Shown: positions 33,274-42,200, counted from the stretch's first letter. The stretch: DNA of 64,000 nt from an uncultured Pelagibacteraceae bacterium (GCA_902611465.1 CACLZS010000002.1:1-64000); one strand, 5' to 3'. The notes: generated by a model not told the origin, from the letters alone. A program made the numbers and translations.

Positions 33274-35112
33274 GTGGAACGTATAATTACAAAATCATTT
33301 GCTAGATTGATGGGCAGGGGTGTCCATAGAGGCTTCATCACTTATGATGAATTAAACAAATCTTTAGGAAAAAGAAATTTATCCAACGAAAACTTGGAAC
33401 AGGCATTTATTCATATTCTTGATGAGAAAATAATATTAGTTGAAAAAAAAGCTGATTTCAAAGTTCTAAGAAAAAAAGATAACGGATCTAAGGAAGAGGG
33501 CAAATCAATAGAGAAAAGTGATGACCCAATTAGAATGTATCTAAGAGAGATGGGAGGGGTAGAATTACTTTCCAGAGAAGGTGAAATTGCCATTGCCAAA
33601 CGAATAGAAGCAGGAAAAGATGTAATGTTAAATGCCCTCTCTCAAAGTCCAATTACAGCTCAACAGTTTTTTGAGTGGAATGACAAGCTTCAGAATGATG
33701 AAATTCTAGTTAGAGAAATTATTGATATTGATACTAATTATATGGAAGATGAAGATACTGGACAAAGTGCAAAACAAAAAAAATCAGATGATGGAGGTGA
33801 CACTCAAAATAATGAGGAGAATAACTCTAATTCTGATGATGACGAGTTCAACCCGACTCTTGCTGCGATGGAAACTGAGATTAAACCTAAAGTTTTACAA
33901 ACAATTAATAATTTAACAAAAGAATACAATAAACTAATAAAATATCAGAATGAAAAATTAGAATGTGTTTTAAATTCAAAAACATTTTCATCATCAAAAG
34001 ATAAGAATTATAAAAAAATAGTTGATGATATTTTAGAAAATATTAAATCACTCCAGCTATCTCCCTCTGTGTTAGAAGAATTGGTGCAAAAACACTACAT
34101 AGAAAATAGAAAAATAGTATCACTCGAGGGAAATTTGTTGAGACTTGCACTAAATGAGAAAATTACAAGAGACGAATTTATAAAATTTTATATTGGTAAT
34201 GAGATAAATCCCAATTTGAAAAGTTTCTTAGATACAAATGAAATATGGAAAAAGTTTTTTCAAAAGAACAAAATAGAATTCAAGAACATAAGAGACAGAC
34301 TAGTAGAGATAAGTAAGAAACTTGGAATATCTGTTACAGAATTTAAATTAATGGTAAGCAGAATTCAAAAAGGTGAAAAAGAGTCAAGAATAGCAAAAAA
34401 GGAGATGGTCGAAGCTAATTTAAGATTAGTTATTTCTATTGCTAAAAAATATACAAATAGAGGTTTGCAATTTCTAGATTTAATTCAAGAAGGTAATATA
34501 GGACTAATGAAAGCAGTTGATAAATTTGAGTACAGAAGAGGATATAAATTTTCTACTTACGCTACATGGTGGATAAGACAAGCAATTACAAGGTCAATTG
34601 CTGATCAAGCTAGAACTATTAGAATACCTGTTCACATGATAGAGACGATAAATAAAATTGTGAGAACTCAGAGACTAATCTTAAGTGAATTTGGTAGAGA
34701 AGCGACACCAGAAGAGTTAGCAAAAAAATTAAGAATGCCATTGGAAAAAGTAAGAAAAGTATTAAAGATTTCAAAAGAGCCTGTATCACTCGAAAAACCT
34801 GTTGGGGATGAAGAGGATAGTAGTTTAGGAGACTTTATAGAAGACACAAAAGCTTTAGCACCCTTAGAACAAGCAATTAAATCTAATTTAAGTGAGGCTA
34901 CAACTAAAATTTTATCTACCCTAACTCCAAGAGAGGAAAGAGTTTTGAGAATGAGGTTTGGAGTAGGTATGAATACTGATCATACTCTGGAGGAGGTTGG
35001 CCTTCAATTTTCTGTAACTAGAGAAAGAATTCGTCAAATTGAAGCAAAGGCTTTAAGAAAATTAAAACATCCAAGTAGATCAAAGCAATTAAAAAGTTTC
35101 TTAGAAAGCTAA
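33274..35112 (+). CDS. rpoD: Primary RNA polymerase sigma factor (sigma-70)
   Basis: Housekeeping sigma factor of 612 residues, starting with GTG at 33274. The N-terminal region 1.1 is followed by region 1.2 ([20 protein letters not shown]). An acidic, Asn-rich linker lies at about 163-195. The core regions 2.1-2.4 are intact ([37 protein letters not shown]) and region 4.2 carries the helix-turn-helix in [19 protein letters not shown]. Follows dnaG in the macromolecular-synthesis arrangement, but rpsU is not part of the set here. Confidence 0.97.
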   Translation: MERIITKSFARLMGRGVHRGFITYDELNKSLGKRNLSNENLEQAFIHILDEKIILVEKKADFKVLRKKDNGSKEEGKSIEKSDDPIRMYLREMGGVELLSREGEIAIAKRIEAGKDVMLNALSQSPITAQQFFEWNDKLQNDEILVREIIDIDTNYMEDEDTGQSAKQKKSDDGGDTQNNEENNSNSDDDEFNPTLAAMETEIKPKVLQTINNLTKEYNKLIKYQNEKLECVLNSKTFSSSKDKNYKKIVDDILENIKSLQLSPSVLEELVQKHYIENRKIVSLEGNLLRLALNEKITRDEFIKFYIGNEINPNLKSFLDTNEIWKKFFQKNKIEFKNIRDRLVEISKKLGISVTEFKLMVSRIQKGEKESRIAKKEMVEANLRLVISIAKKYTNRGLQFLDLIQEGNIGLMKAVDKFEYRRGYKFSTYATWWIRQAITRSIADQARTIRIPVHMIETINKIVRTQRLILSEFGREATPEELAKKLRMPLEKVRKVLKISKEPVSLEKPVGDEEDSSLGDFIEDTKALAPLEQAIKSNLSEATTKILSTLTPREERVLRMRFGVGMNTDHTLEEVGLQFSVTRERIRQIEAKALRKLKHPSRSKQLKSFLES

Positions 35113-35133
35113 AAAAGAGAAAGAGCTAAAAAA

Positions 35134-35208
35134 GGGCCGTTAGCTCAATAGTAGAGTACTGCATTGACATTGCAGGGGTAGTTGGAGCGTAACCAACACG
35201 GCCCACCA
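35134..35208 (+). tRNA. tRNA-Val (anticodon GAC) with non-canonical D- and T-loops
   Basis: A 75-base cloverleaf with encoded CCA. Acceptor stem 35134-35140 pairs perfectly with 35198-35204; D stem GCTC/GAGT; anticodon stem CTGCA/TGCAG with loop TTGACAT (anticodon 35166-35168); T stem GTTGG/CCAAC. The loops are odd: the T-loop is AGCGTAA instead of TTCRANN, and the D-loop AATAGTA is short with a single G. All stems are intact, which argues for a working gene. It lies 21 bases after rpoD. Confidence 0.8.
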
Positions 35209-35222
35209 TATGGATTAAATTA

Positions 35223-36041
35223 ATGCCAAATACTAATTTTAAATTCCAGTTTAGGTTATTCATAATTTTAACATTTTTTTTATTAGTAGAAGGTTTTTTT
35301 TATTATTATTCTTACAAGCTAGCTTACTTTTGTTTTGACGAATTAAGTTTTATTGAGCTAGAAGAAGAATGTAATTCAGCCTTCACTTTTTTTGATAAAT
35401 CTAGAAATGGATTTAATTCCTTGATTTGGAATGAAAATAAACTAGTAGAGTCCTTTCAAATATTGTTTCTTTTATTAACAATCTATCAATTAATAAAAAA
35501 CATAATTTATAAAAATAAATATAACTTTTCAAAAAATTTTTTATATTTTTTATATTTTTACACACTTGGTATAATTTATTTTTTCTTTGAAGAAATATCT
35601 TGGGGACAGCACTATTTTAAATGGGAAACTTTTGAGATATTTGACGAATTGAATAATCAAGGTGAAACAAATATTCATAATATTTCTAATATATTTGACC
35701 AATTCCCTAGAGGAATTTTAACTTTATGGTGTGGATTTTCAATCTTTCTTGTAAAATTTCTAAAATTGTTCTCTTTAAAAAAAACTTACATTGACTTTGT
35801 TCTTCCATCTCAAAAGATAAAATATATATCGATAATATTATTAATATTTTTACTCCCAGATTTACTTGTAGATAAATTAAATCTACATCCTGGATATAAT
35901 AATTACACGCATACAATAAATTTAGCAGAAATTTACGATTTTTTTACATTTAACTTTATAAGACTCTCGGAATTTCAAGAATTAATTTTTGCTTTCTATA
36001 TTTATCACCATACTTTATTTTTTAAAGAAACTTTAAGATAA
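35223..36041 (+). CDS. Uncharacterised membrane protein with EEISWGQ motif
   Basis: 272-residue protein, not assigned to a named function. It has about five or six hydrophobic segments (roughly 10-32, 77-95, 106-122, 163-182, 200-214 and 250-265) and is very rich in Phe, Tyr and Ile. The central segment EEISWGQHYFKWETF (123-137) followed by NNQGETNIHNI (144-154) resembles a motif I recall from other uncharacterised bacterial membrane proteins, and a second conserved-looking acidic patch SEFQE is at 249-253. Paired acidic and histidine residues next to membrane segments could mark an active site. It sits alone between two tRNA genes. Confidence 0.65.
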   Translation: MPNTNFKFQFRLFIILTFFLLVEGFFYYYSYKLAYFCFDELSFIELEEECNSAFTFFDKSRNGFNSLIWNENKLVESFQILFLLLTIYQLIKNIIYKNKYNFSKNFLYFLYFYTLGIIYFFFEEISWGQHYFKWETFEIFDELNNQGETNIHNISNIFDQFPRGILTLWCGFSIFLVKFLKLFSLKKTYIDFVLPSQKIKYISIILLIFLLPDLLVDKLNLHPGYNNYTHTINLAEIYDFFTFNFIRLSEFQELIFAFYIYHHTLFFKETLR

Positions 36042-36086
36042 TATCTTGAATGAAGTTTGTAAAAAGAGTAAAACCTTTTTGTTTTA

Positions 36087-36163
36087 GGGCCTGTAGCTCA
36101 GTTGGTTAGAGCAGTACACTCATAATGTATTGGTCCCAGGTTCGAGTCCTGGCGGGCCCACCA
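36087..36163 (+). tRNA. tRNA with CAT anticodon (elongator Met or lysidine-type Ile)
   Basis: A 77-base cloverleaf with encoded CCA. Acceptor GGGCCTG/CGGGCCC has one G-T pair; D-loop AGTTGGTTA, T-loop TTCGAGT and T stem CCAGG/CCTGG are canonical. The anticodon loop is CTCATAA. The G-T first pair of the anticodon stem and TGGTC variable loop resemble E. coli tRNA-Ile2(CAU), whose C34 becomes lysidine, more than elongator tRNA-Met, but sequence alone does not decide. It is not an initiator, lacking the three G-C pairs at the anticodon stem base. Confidence 0.93.
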
Positions 36164-36188
36164 AATATACTCTGATTTTTCCCACTAT

Positions 36189-36779
36189 TTATTTTATCAA
36201 GAACTCTTCGAAAGACTTAAAAAGAAAATTAATGTCATCATTATTATTCTGCATAATAGATTTAAACTCCTCTTTTTGAGTTCTAGCTAAACTTAATCCT
36301 TCAACAATGAGATCTCTTATTAATGGCCTTTTGGGATTTTTAGTATAAATCCTCCAATCGATTTCAATTCTTGGATTCTTAGATGTTTCTTCTAATATTG
36401 TTTTCACAATTGTATATTTTTCATTTATTTTTTTTTCAGAAACGACGTTTATTTTTGGATTCGAATAATCTACTAAGCGACTAGAAAAACTTTTCAAAAA
36501 ATAACTTCTAAAAAGTTTTTTATATTTTATTTTTTGATCCTCGTTTAAATTTTTTCGATATTTACCGAGTGTGTACATTCCTATTCCATCTATATCTACA
36601 CTCTTCTCTGCAATGTTATTTAATTTAATAATTTTTGACTCCACTGGGTCTGAGCTTGATAATATAGCTGAAGCTTCATTTACAATTTCATTTATTAATT
36701 TACTTGGTTCTTTTGCCTCTATAGGAATCGTGAATAGTGGAAATAAAAATACTAATAAAAAAAATTTGATTTTAAACAT
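36189..36779 (-). CDS. mlaC: MlaC/Ttg2D-family phospholipid-binding periplasmic protein
   Basis: Periplasmic carrier that shuttles phospholipids between the MlaA outer-membrane complex and the inner-membrane MlaFEDB transporter. The protein has 196 residues with a signal peptide (about 1-22). The MlaC core is seen in LGKYRKNLNEDQKIKYKKLF, the IDWRIY segment and LIRDLIVEGLSLARTQKEEF. It is 6 bases downstream of mlaA on the same strand. The inner-membrane Mla components are not in this window. It lies tail to tail with the CAT-anticodon tRNA. Confidence 0.9.
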   Translation of the reverse strand: MFKIKFFLLVFLFPLFTIPIEAKEPSKLINEIVNEASAILSSSDPVESKIIKLNNIAEKSVDIDGIGMYTLGKYRKNLNEDQKIKYKKLFRSYFLKSFSSRLVDYSNPKINVVSEKKINEKYTIVKTILEETSKNPRIEIDWRIYTKNPKRPLIRDLIVEGLSLARTQKEEFKSIMQNNNDDINFLFKSFEEFLIK

Positions 36780-36785
36780 TCTTGA

Positions 36786-37586
36786 TTATTGGGTATCTAT
36801 TTCTTCCCAATCATCATCGTTCATAGTTTCTGTAGTCTCATCAAGGTTTAAAATTTTCCTTTTTCTATCTTGTAAATAAAGACTTCTGACTGATGCATAA
36901 AGATCTAACGAATTTTTCTCTAGACTGTCAAATGCTTCTAGATTCTTTGCTCTAAAATCAACTCCAGAAGTTAATCTAGAATAATAATAATCAGAATTTT
37001 CAAAGTATTTGGTATTGTTTGATACTGTAACATTGTACCATGCGTCGCCACCTGAAAAATTAGCTATTGATCCTAAAGAATCCCGAATAGTTGTAGGTCC
37101 AAGAACAGGAAGCACAAAATAACATCCTTCTTTTACTCCCCAAGTTCCAAGAGTTTGTCCATAATCCTCTTTATCTAATTTATTTAATCCATAATAAGAA
37201 GCCACATCAAAAATACCTGCAATACCAAGTGTTGAATTAATAGAAAATCTCAATGCATTAATACCCGCCTCCTTTACCTGTCCTTGTAAAATATTATTAG
37301 GCACTGTGACAACATTCGATAAATTACTAAGAGCATTACTAGTTCCTGATCTAATTGGTTTTGGCAAGTATCTATAGCCTTTCGCAACAGGTTTAAAAAA
37401 AATTTTGTCTAATCCCTGATTAAAAGCAAAAATACCTCTGTTAATAGTTTCAAAACAATCTTTTACTTCAGAAGCACTTTCTTTATTTTTATTTTTTATT
37501 TCTAAGGTGCCATCTGATCCAGCAAAAACGTTGAATGTTAGCAGTTGAGACAATAAAAAAATAGATAATATTAAAATTTTTTTCAT
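36786..37586 (-). CDS. mlaA: MlaA/VacJ-family outer-membrane lipid asymmetry protein, no lipobox
   Basis: Removes phospholipids from the outer leaflet of the outer membrane and hands them to MlaC. The protein has 266 residues. Family motifs are NRGIFAFNQGLDKIFFKPVAKGY, LPKPIRSGTSNALSNLSNV, INSTLGIAGIFDVAS and TLGTWGVKEGCYFVLPVLGP. The N-terminal hydrophobic segment ends LTFNVFAG and has no cysteine, so it reads as a signal-peptidase-I peptide instead of the lipoprotein signal of E. coli MlaA. Start of a short mlaA-mlaC transcript. Confidence 0.92.
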   Translation of the reverse strand: MKKILILSIFLLSQLLTFNVFAGSDGTLEIKNKNKESASEVKDCFETINRGIFAFNQGLDKIFFKPVAKGYRYLPKPIRSGTSNALSNLSNVVTVPNNILQGQVKEAGINALRFSINSTLGIAGIFDVASYYGLNKLDKEDYGQTLGTWGVKEGCYFVLPVLGPTTIRDSLGSIANFSGGDAWYNVTVSNNTKYFENSDYYYSRLTSGVDFRAKNLEAFDSLEKNSLDLYASVRSLYLQDRKRKILNLDETTETMNDDDWEEIDTQ

Positions 37587-37662
37587 TAAGACAATTTATA
37601 TTATATCTTATATTTAATTAAAGATTTAATTGTTTAAAATAATACAGAAAAATGTTCAAAAA

Positions 37663-38376
37663 ATGATTATTAACTACTCCCCTAATTTTAATTTAAAAAA
37701 AAGAGACAAAAATAAAATAAAGTACTTAATTTACCATTACACTGGCATGAAAAATGATAAATCAGCGATTAAAAAATTAACAAGTTTAAATTCTAATGTA
37801 AGTTGTCATTATTATATTACTGCATCAGGAAATCTGATTCAAATGGTTCCTGATTTGTATATAGCCTGGCATGCTGGTAAATCCCATTGGAGAAATCATA
37901 AGTCTATAAATTATAATTCAATTGGTATTGAAATTTCAAATCCTGGTCATGAATTTGGTTATAGAAAATTTAAGAATAGACAAATCAAATCTTTAATTAA
38001 AATTTCAAAGTTTTTAATTAAAAAATATAAAATTAATAAAAAAAATATATTAGGTCATTCAGATATAGCTCCTTTACGAAAAATAGATCCTGGTGAAAAA
38101 TTTCCATGGAAATTTTTATCTAAAAATAAAATTGGAATTTGGCACAATATAAATTCAAGAAAAACCAAAACATTTAGGGATAAAATATCAGAATCAAATT
38201 TAATTAAATTTATTAATCTTTTAAAAAAAATTGGTTATAGAATTGAATATTCCAAATCTAATCAATTAAAAAAACTTATAAAAATTTTTCAAATGAGATT
38301 TAGACCTGAGTTAGTTGATGGAAAATTAGATCTTGAATGTTATATGATTGCAAAATCCCTTGTTAATCTTAAATAA
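37663..38376 (+). CDS. N-acetylmuramoyl-L-alanine amidase, AmpD/AmiD type
   Basis: Zinc amidase that cuts the stem peptide from muramic acid. The ATG at 37663 gives 237 residues; an upstream TTG at 37630 would add 11 unlikely residues. Zinc ligands fit H25 (IYHYTGM), H132 (GHSDIAPLRK) and D142, with E90 in SIGIEISNP as the catalytic acid. A C-terminal helical peptidoglycan-binding-like part contains FQMRFRPELVDGKLD. There is no clear signal peptide, which favours a cytoplasmic recycling role like AmpD; AmiD is the alternative. Confidence 0.87.
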   Translation: MIINYSPNFNLKKRDKNKIKYLIYHYTGMKNDKSAIKKLTSLNSNVSCHYYITASGNLIQMVPDLYIAWHAGKSHWRNHKSINYNSIGIEISNPGHEFGYRKFKNRQIKSLIKISKFLIKKYKINKKNILGHSDIAPLRKIDPGEKFPWKFLSKNKIGIWHNINSRKTKTFRDKISESNLIKFINLLKKIGYRIEYSKSNQLKKLIKIFQMRFRPELVDGKLDLECYMIAKSLVNLK

Positions 38377-38411
38377 TTAATGTTGAATTTTTTATAAAAA
38401 TTTATATTGTC

Positions 38412-38778
38412 TTTTTGCCAGATAAATGACTTGTCGCTTTAATTTATTAAAGAGGAAAGTCCGGGCTCTACAAAGAAACAGTGCCAGTTAATGGCTGGCG
38501 GGGGCGACCCTAGGGATAGTGCCACAGAAAATAAACCGCCTTATCAAGGCAAGGGTGAAAAGGTGTGGTAAGAGCACACCGGCTAAGTTGGTAACAGCTA
38601 GCGCATGGAAAACCCCACTGGGAGCAAGACTAAGTAGAGATGACGCAGTTAGAAATAACGAAAAGCATTCTTTGGCTAGTCATCAGGGTTAGTTGCTTGA
38701 ACCTTAAAGTGATTTAAGGTCTAGAGAAATGATAAGTTTAAATGACAGAACCCGGCTTATATTTTATCTGGCAAAAAA
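38412..38778 (+). ncRNA. rnpB: RNase P RNA
   Basis: Catalytic RNA that trims tRNA 5' leaders. The ends pair as helix P1: TTTTGCCAGATAAA near 38413 with TTTATCTGGCAAAA near 38777. Inside are the conserved blocks GAGGAAAGTCCGGGCTC (38451-38467), GGGCGACCC, GGTAAGAGCACACCG, the AACAGCTAGCGCATGG region and the closing ACAGAACCCGGCTTATA. Length is about 365 bases, as for type A RNAs. It fills most of the 570-base gap between the amidase and mraZ. Ends are placed from the P1 pairing and may be off by a few bases. Confidence 0.95.
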
Positions 38779-38884
38779 AATATAATTTTTACACTCTAAA
38801 CTTATACTAATCTAAATTATTATTTAAATTTATACATGTGGAAGTTTAGAACAAATCAAGAATACATGAACATAATTTTAAGTG

Positions 38885-38928
38885 TTGACGATCGTATTTA
38901 AAACCCATAATATCCCATAAAATCCCAA
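38885..38928 (+). promoter_or_regulatory. mraZ promoter overlapped by three MraZ boxes
   Basis: TTGACG at 38885-38890 and TAATAT at 38908-38913, 17 bases apart, form a promoter candidate 34 bases before mraZ. Three CCCA blocks start at 38904, 38914 and 38924, exactly ten bases apart; on the minus strand they read as tandem TGGG repeats, the known MraZ operator pattern. The boxes cover the -10 and start region, so MraZ should repress its own operon. The remaining gap from 38779 to 38884 shows nothing recognisable. Confidence 0.75.
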
Positions 38929-38946
38929 ATATGGAATTTATGGATT

Positions 38947-39402
38947 ATGTTTTTATCTACTTACGAAAACAAATTAGACAAAAAAGGAAGGGTGTCCGTG
39001 CCCGCTAGTTTCAGAAGCTATCTGTCAAACATGGGATATAATGGAATTGTATGTTTCCCATCATTTAATAATCAATCAATTGAGTCTTGGCCTCAAGACA
39101 GAATTGAAAAAATTTCAAATGCAATAGATTCTTTAAATCCATTTGAGGATAAGAAGGATTATTTTGCAACCTCAATATTATCAGAAAGTATAAATTTACA
39201 ATTTGATGGCGAGGGAAGAATTCTCATTACAGAAAAATTATTAAGACATGCAAAAATAAAAAATAAAATGTTGTTTGTTGGTCAGGGAAAAACCTTCCAA
39301 ATATGGGAACCAACAAATTTTGAAAAATTTAGGGTCACTGCTAGAAAAAAATCTAACATTAATAGGGCTAACCTTAAATGGGAGCAAAAACTAAATAACT
39401 AA
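38947..39402 (+). CDS. mraZ: Transcriptional regulator MraZ
   Basis: DNA-binding regulator at the head of the division and cell-wall cluster, autorepressing in E. coli. The protein has 151 residues with two AbrB-like repeats: YENKLDKKGRVSVPASFR near the N-terminus and NLQFDGEGRILITEKL near residue 80. Each contains the family's basic DNA-contact arginine/lysine. Its operator-like repeats lie directly upstream. The next gene is ftsZ, 11 bases later, and not rsmH as in the canonical order. Confidence 0.95.
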   Translation: MFLSTYENKLDKKGRVSVPASFRSYLSNMGYNGIVCFPSFNNQSIESWPQDRIEKISNAIDSLNPFEDKKDYFATSILSESINLQFDGEGRILITEKLLRHAKIKNKMLFVGQGKTFQIWEPTNFEKFRVTARKKSNINRANLKWEQKLNN

Positions 39403-39413
39403 ACGGGGGATAA

Positions 39414-40877
39414 ATGACAATTAATTTTAAAACACCAGACATAAAAGAGTTGAAACCTAGAATACTAGTTTTAGGAATTGGAGGGGCTGGAGGAAACGCC
39501 ATTAACGGAATGATAGAGTCAGGTTTACAAGGAGTAGAGTTTATAGCTGTAAATACAGATGCTCAAGATTTAAGACTAAGTCATGCTCAAACAAAAATTC
39601 AAATGGGTTTAAACTTAACAAAAGGATTAGGTGCTGGGGCAAAATTAGATATAGGCGAAGCTGCTGCTGATGAGTCCTTAAATGAAATTGTTAATGTTCT
39701 TCAAGGGTCTAACATGGTTTTCATAACTGCAGGAATGGGTGGCGGAACTGGAACAGGTGCTGCACATGTTATTGCTCGTGCTGCTAAAGAATTAAATATA
39801 TTAACGATTGGAGTTGTTACCCTACCTTTCTTATATGAAGGTCCTTCAAGAATGAGAAAAGCAAATCAAGGTCTTGAGGAATTAAGGAAACATGTTGATA
39901 CTATAATTGTAGTTCCAAATCAAAATTTATTCAAAATTGCAAGTGAACAAACTACATTTGAAGAGTCGTTTTTGCTATCTAATGATGTACTAAAGCATGG
40001 AGTTCAAAGTATTACTGATCTTATGGTAAGACCTGGATTAATAAATTTAGATTTTGCTGATGTTGAAACAGTTATGAGTTCGATGGGTAAGGCCATGATG
40101 GGTACTGGTCAGGCCGAAGGCGAAGGTAGAGCAGTTAAAGCTGCGGAGATGGCTATAAGCAATCCTCTTATAGATGACTACACATTAAAAGGAGCTAAAG
40201 GCTTATTAGTAAATATCACTGGTGGAAAAGATCTTAAACTTTTTGAAGTTGATGAGGCTGTTAATAAAGTCAGAGCTGAGGTAGATCCAGAAGCAGAACT
40301 AATAATTGGAGCAATTACAGATGAGAGTCTTGATGGTTTAATGAGAGTGTCAATCGTAGCTACTTCTCTGGATGGCCAACAACCAGAACCAAAATCTGTC
40401 ATTAATATGGTTCATAGAATACAAAATAGAAATCCTGGATATTCTGATTTTTCTAATACAGGTTCTTCTCAAGCATTTACATTCTCTAACCAAAACAGCT
40501 CAATCATAACTAATGGGGCAAATGCTCTTAAAATAGAGGAAGAGATTAAAGCTGAAACTAAAAGTCAAGCAACATCTGAAAATGATAATTCCGAAGAATT
40601 AGTAAGTTCGACAAATATTGCGGAGGAAATAAATAGTGTAGAGAATGAATCATCCACAGGTTCCAAGCAGTCTTTTGAAACAGATGAAAGCAACTCTTCT
40701 CCATCTAATGGATTGGAGAATTTTGATTTTGATGAAGAAACACCTGAGCTATTTAATTCTGATGGATCAATTAGTGAAACCGAAGAAGAAACTTCATTAT
40801 CAACAGAAACAAACACAACAAGAGAAGAAGAAGACGATTTAGAAATTCCAGCATTTTTGAGAAGACAAAAAAATTAA
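39414..40877 (+). CDS. ftsZ: Cell division protein FtsZ
   Basis: Tubulin-like GTPase that forms the division ring. The protein has 487 residues: N-terminal nucleotide-binding domain with GIGGAGGNA (21-29) and the tubulin signature GGGTGTG (109-115), the T7-loop region NLDFADVET near 207-215, a long acidic, Ser- and Glu-rich linker (about 345-470), and the C-terminal [10 protein letters not shown] peptide that binds FtsA and other tethers. A strong GGGGGA ribosome binding site precedes the ATG. Its place between mraZ and rsmH is unusual; no ftsZ follows ftsA here. Confidence 0.96.
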   Translation: MTINFKTPDIKELKPRILVLGIGGAGGNAINGMIESGLQGVEFIAVNTDAQDLRLSHAQTKIQMGLNLTKGLGAGAKLDIGEAAADESLNEIVNVLQGSNMVFITAGMGGGTGTGAAHVIARAAKELNILTIGVVTLPFLYEGPSRMRKANQGLEELRKHVDTIIVVPNQNLFKIASEQTTFEESFLLSNDVLKHGVQSITDLMVRPGLINLDFADVETVMSSMGKAMMGTGQAEGEGRAVKAAEMAISNPLIDDYTLKGAKGLLVNITGGKDLKLFEVDEAVNKVRAEVDPEAELIIGAITDESLDGLMRVSIVATSLDGQQPEPKSVINMVHRIQNRNPGYSDFSNTGSSQAFTFSNQNSSIITNGANALKIEEEIKAETKSQATSENDNSEELVSSTNIAEEINSVENESSTGSKQSFETDESNSSPSNGLENFDFDEETPELFNSDGSISETEEETSLSTETNTTREEEDDLEIPAFLRRQKN

Positions 40878-40895
40878 TGGTCTTCAAAAAAATAA

Positions 40896-41891
40896 ATGAA
40901 TGCCACCATAAATCTGGAAAACAAACATTTTCCAGTTCTGCTAAATGAATTAATTAGCATTATTTCCCCTCTTTATGGTGGCACATTTATTGATTGTACT
41001 TTTGGTCAAGGGGGATATTCAGAAAAAATTCTTGAAAATAAACAAAACAGTATTATTGCTTTAGATAGAGACAAAGATGTTTTAAGCAGCACATCAAAAC
41101 TCCAAAAAAAATATGATAAAAGATTTAAATTTTATAATCTTAAATTTTCTCAAATAGATCAAATCAAATTAAAAAATCATAAAATAAAAGGAATTATTTT
41201 TGATTTAGGATATTCATTTAACCAAATTAAAAATTCCCAAAAAGGTTTATCGTTTTTTGATAAAGGAAAGCTAAATATGAGAATGGGTATAAATGATTTT
41301 TCAGCAAATGAGATCATATCCAATATGGATGAAAATAACCTTGCTAAAGTATTTAAAGTATTTGGCGACGAAAAATATTCAAAAAAAATAGCAAAAAAAA
41401 TAGTAGAAAAAAGAAAAAATAAAACCATAAATACAGAGGACTTAGTTCAAATTATAGATGATGTTAAAAAATATCAAAAAACAAAAATACATAATTCCAC
41501 TAAAGTTTTTCAGGCTTTAAGAATTTTGGTGAATAAAGAAATTAGTGAATTAATAAATGGCTTGATTAATTCATTTAATTTAATTCCCACAGGTGGCATT
41601 ATAGCTGTAGTTAGTTTTCACTCTATAGAGGATAAAATTGTTAAATTTTTTTTTAAACACTATTCAGAGCAAAGAAATTCCTCAAGATATTTACCTGATA
41701 ATGAAGTTTCAGAAAAATGTTTTAAATTAATAAATAAAAAACCTATTTTACCCAGTGCAAATGAGCTAAAACAAAACCCACCTTCTAGGTCGGCTAAATT
41801 AAGATATGGAATTAAAACTAATGATAACTGTGATTTTAATGAGTTTAGACAAAAATTTAAAAATCTTACTGAGGTTGAGAATTTAAGGTAA
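40896..41891 (+). CDS. rsmH: 16S rRNA (cytosine(1402)-N4)-methyltransferase
   Basis: Methylates C1402 in the ribosomal decoding centre. The protein has 331 residues. The N-terminal HFPVLLNELISII is followed by the SAM-binding FIDCTFGQGGYSEKIL and the catalytic-region GIIFDLGYSFNQI. LNMRMG, VFQALRILVNKEI and the late SFHSIEDKIVKFFFK motif are all typical. It comes 18 bases after ftsZ and three bases before ftsL, in cluster order apart from the inserted ftsZ. Confidence 0.95.
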   Translation: MNATINLENKHFPVLLNELISIISPLYGGTFIDCTFGQGGYSEKILENKQNSIIALDRDKDVLSSTSKLQKKYDKRFKFYNLKFSQIDQIKLKNHKIKGIIFDLGYSFNQIKNSQKGLSFFDKGKLNMRMGINDFSANEIISNMDENNLAKVFKVFGDEKYSKKIAKKIVEKRKNKTINTEDLVQIIDDVKKYQKTKIHNSTKVFQALRILVNKEISELINGLINSFNLIPTGGIIAVVSFHSIEDKIVKFFFKHYSEQRNSSRYLPDNEVSEKCFKLINKKPILPSANELKQNPPSRSAKLRYGIKTNDNCDFNEFRQKFKNLTEVENLR

Positions 41892-41894
41892 TTA

Positions 41895-42200
41895 ATGAAA
41901 AAGTTAATTTTTTTTACACCTATAATTTTTTTAATATTAGCGACAACTTTAACTAAAAACTCTACTAAAAAACTTGATAAAGAAATTTTTCAATTAAAAG
42001 AAAATATCAGAATATTAGAAGATCGTTATGAACTAACTTTACTTGATTATAATATTTTAACTTCACCAAAAAAATTAATGGAGTTTCAACAATATTATTT
42101 TGAGGACAAATTTGAGCAAAAAAAAATAGAAAATCTTAGTGAAATTAAATTTTTAAATGACAAGTTAAAAATTGACAAAATGGTTAAAATTAATGAGTGA
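41895..42200 (+). CDS. ftsL: FtsL-like cell division protein
   Basis: Small bitopic membrane protein of 101 residues, identified mainly by position between rsmH and ftsI. A short N-terminal membrane segment (about 3-17) is followed by a heptad-like coiled coil (about 28-60, KLDKEIFQLKENIRILEDRY). FtsL family members conserve topology more than sequence; with FtsB they form the complex that activates FtsW and FtsI. The stop overlaps the ftsI ATG region by eight bases. Confidence 0.8.
   Translation: MKKLIFFTPIIFLILATTLTKNSTKKLDKEIFQLKENIRILEDRYELTLLDYNILTSPKKLMEFQQYYFEDKFEQKKIENLSEIKFLNDKLKIDKMVKINE

Noticed and set aside
35134..35208. Treating the odd tRNA-Val as a pseudogene
   Set aside because: All four stems pair, the anticodon loop is normal and CCA is encoded; decay would be expected to hit stems as well.
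35101..36200. Integrated island with tRNA attachment sites
   Set aside because: No integrase and no direct repeat of a tRNA end was found; a single unknown gene between two different tRNAs is not enough to call an element.
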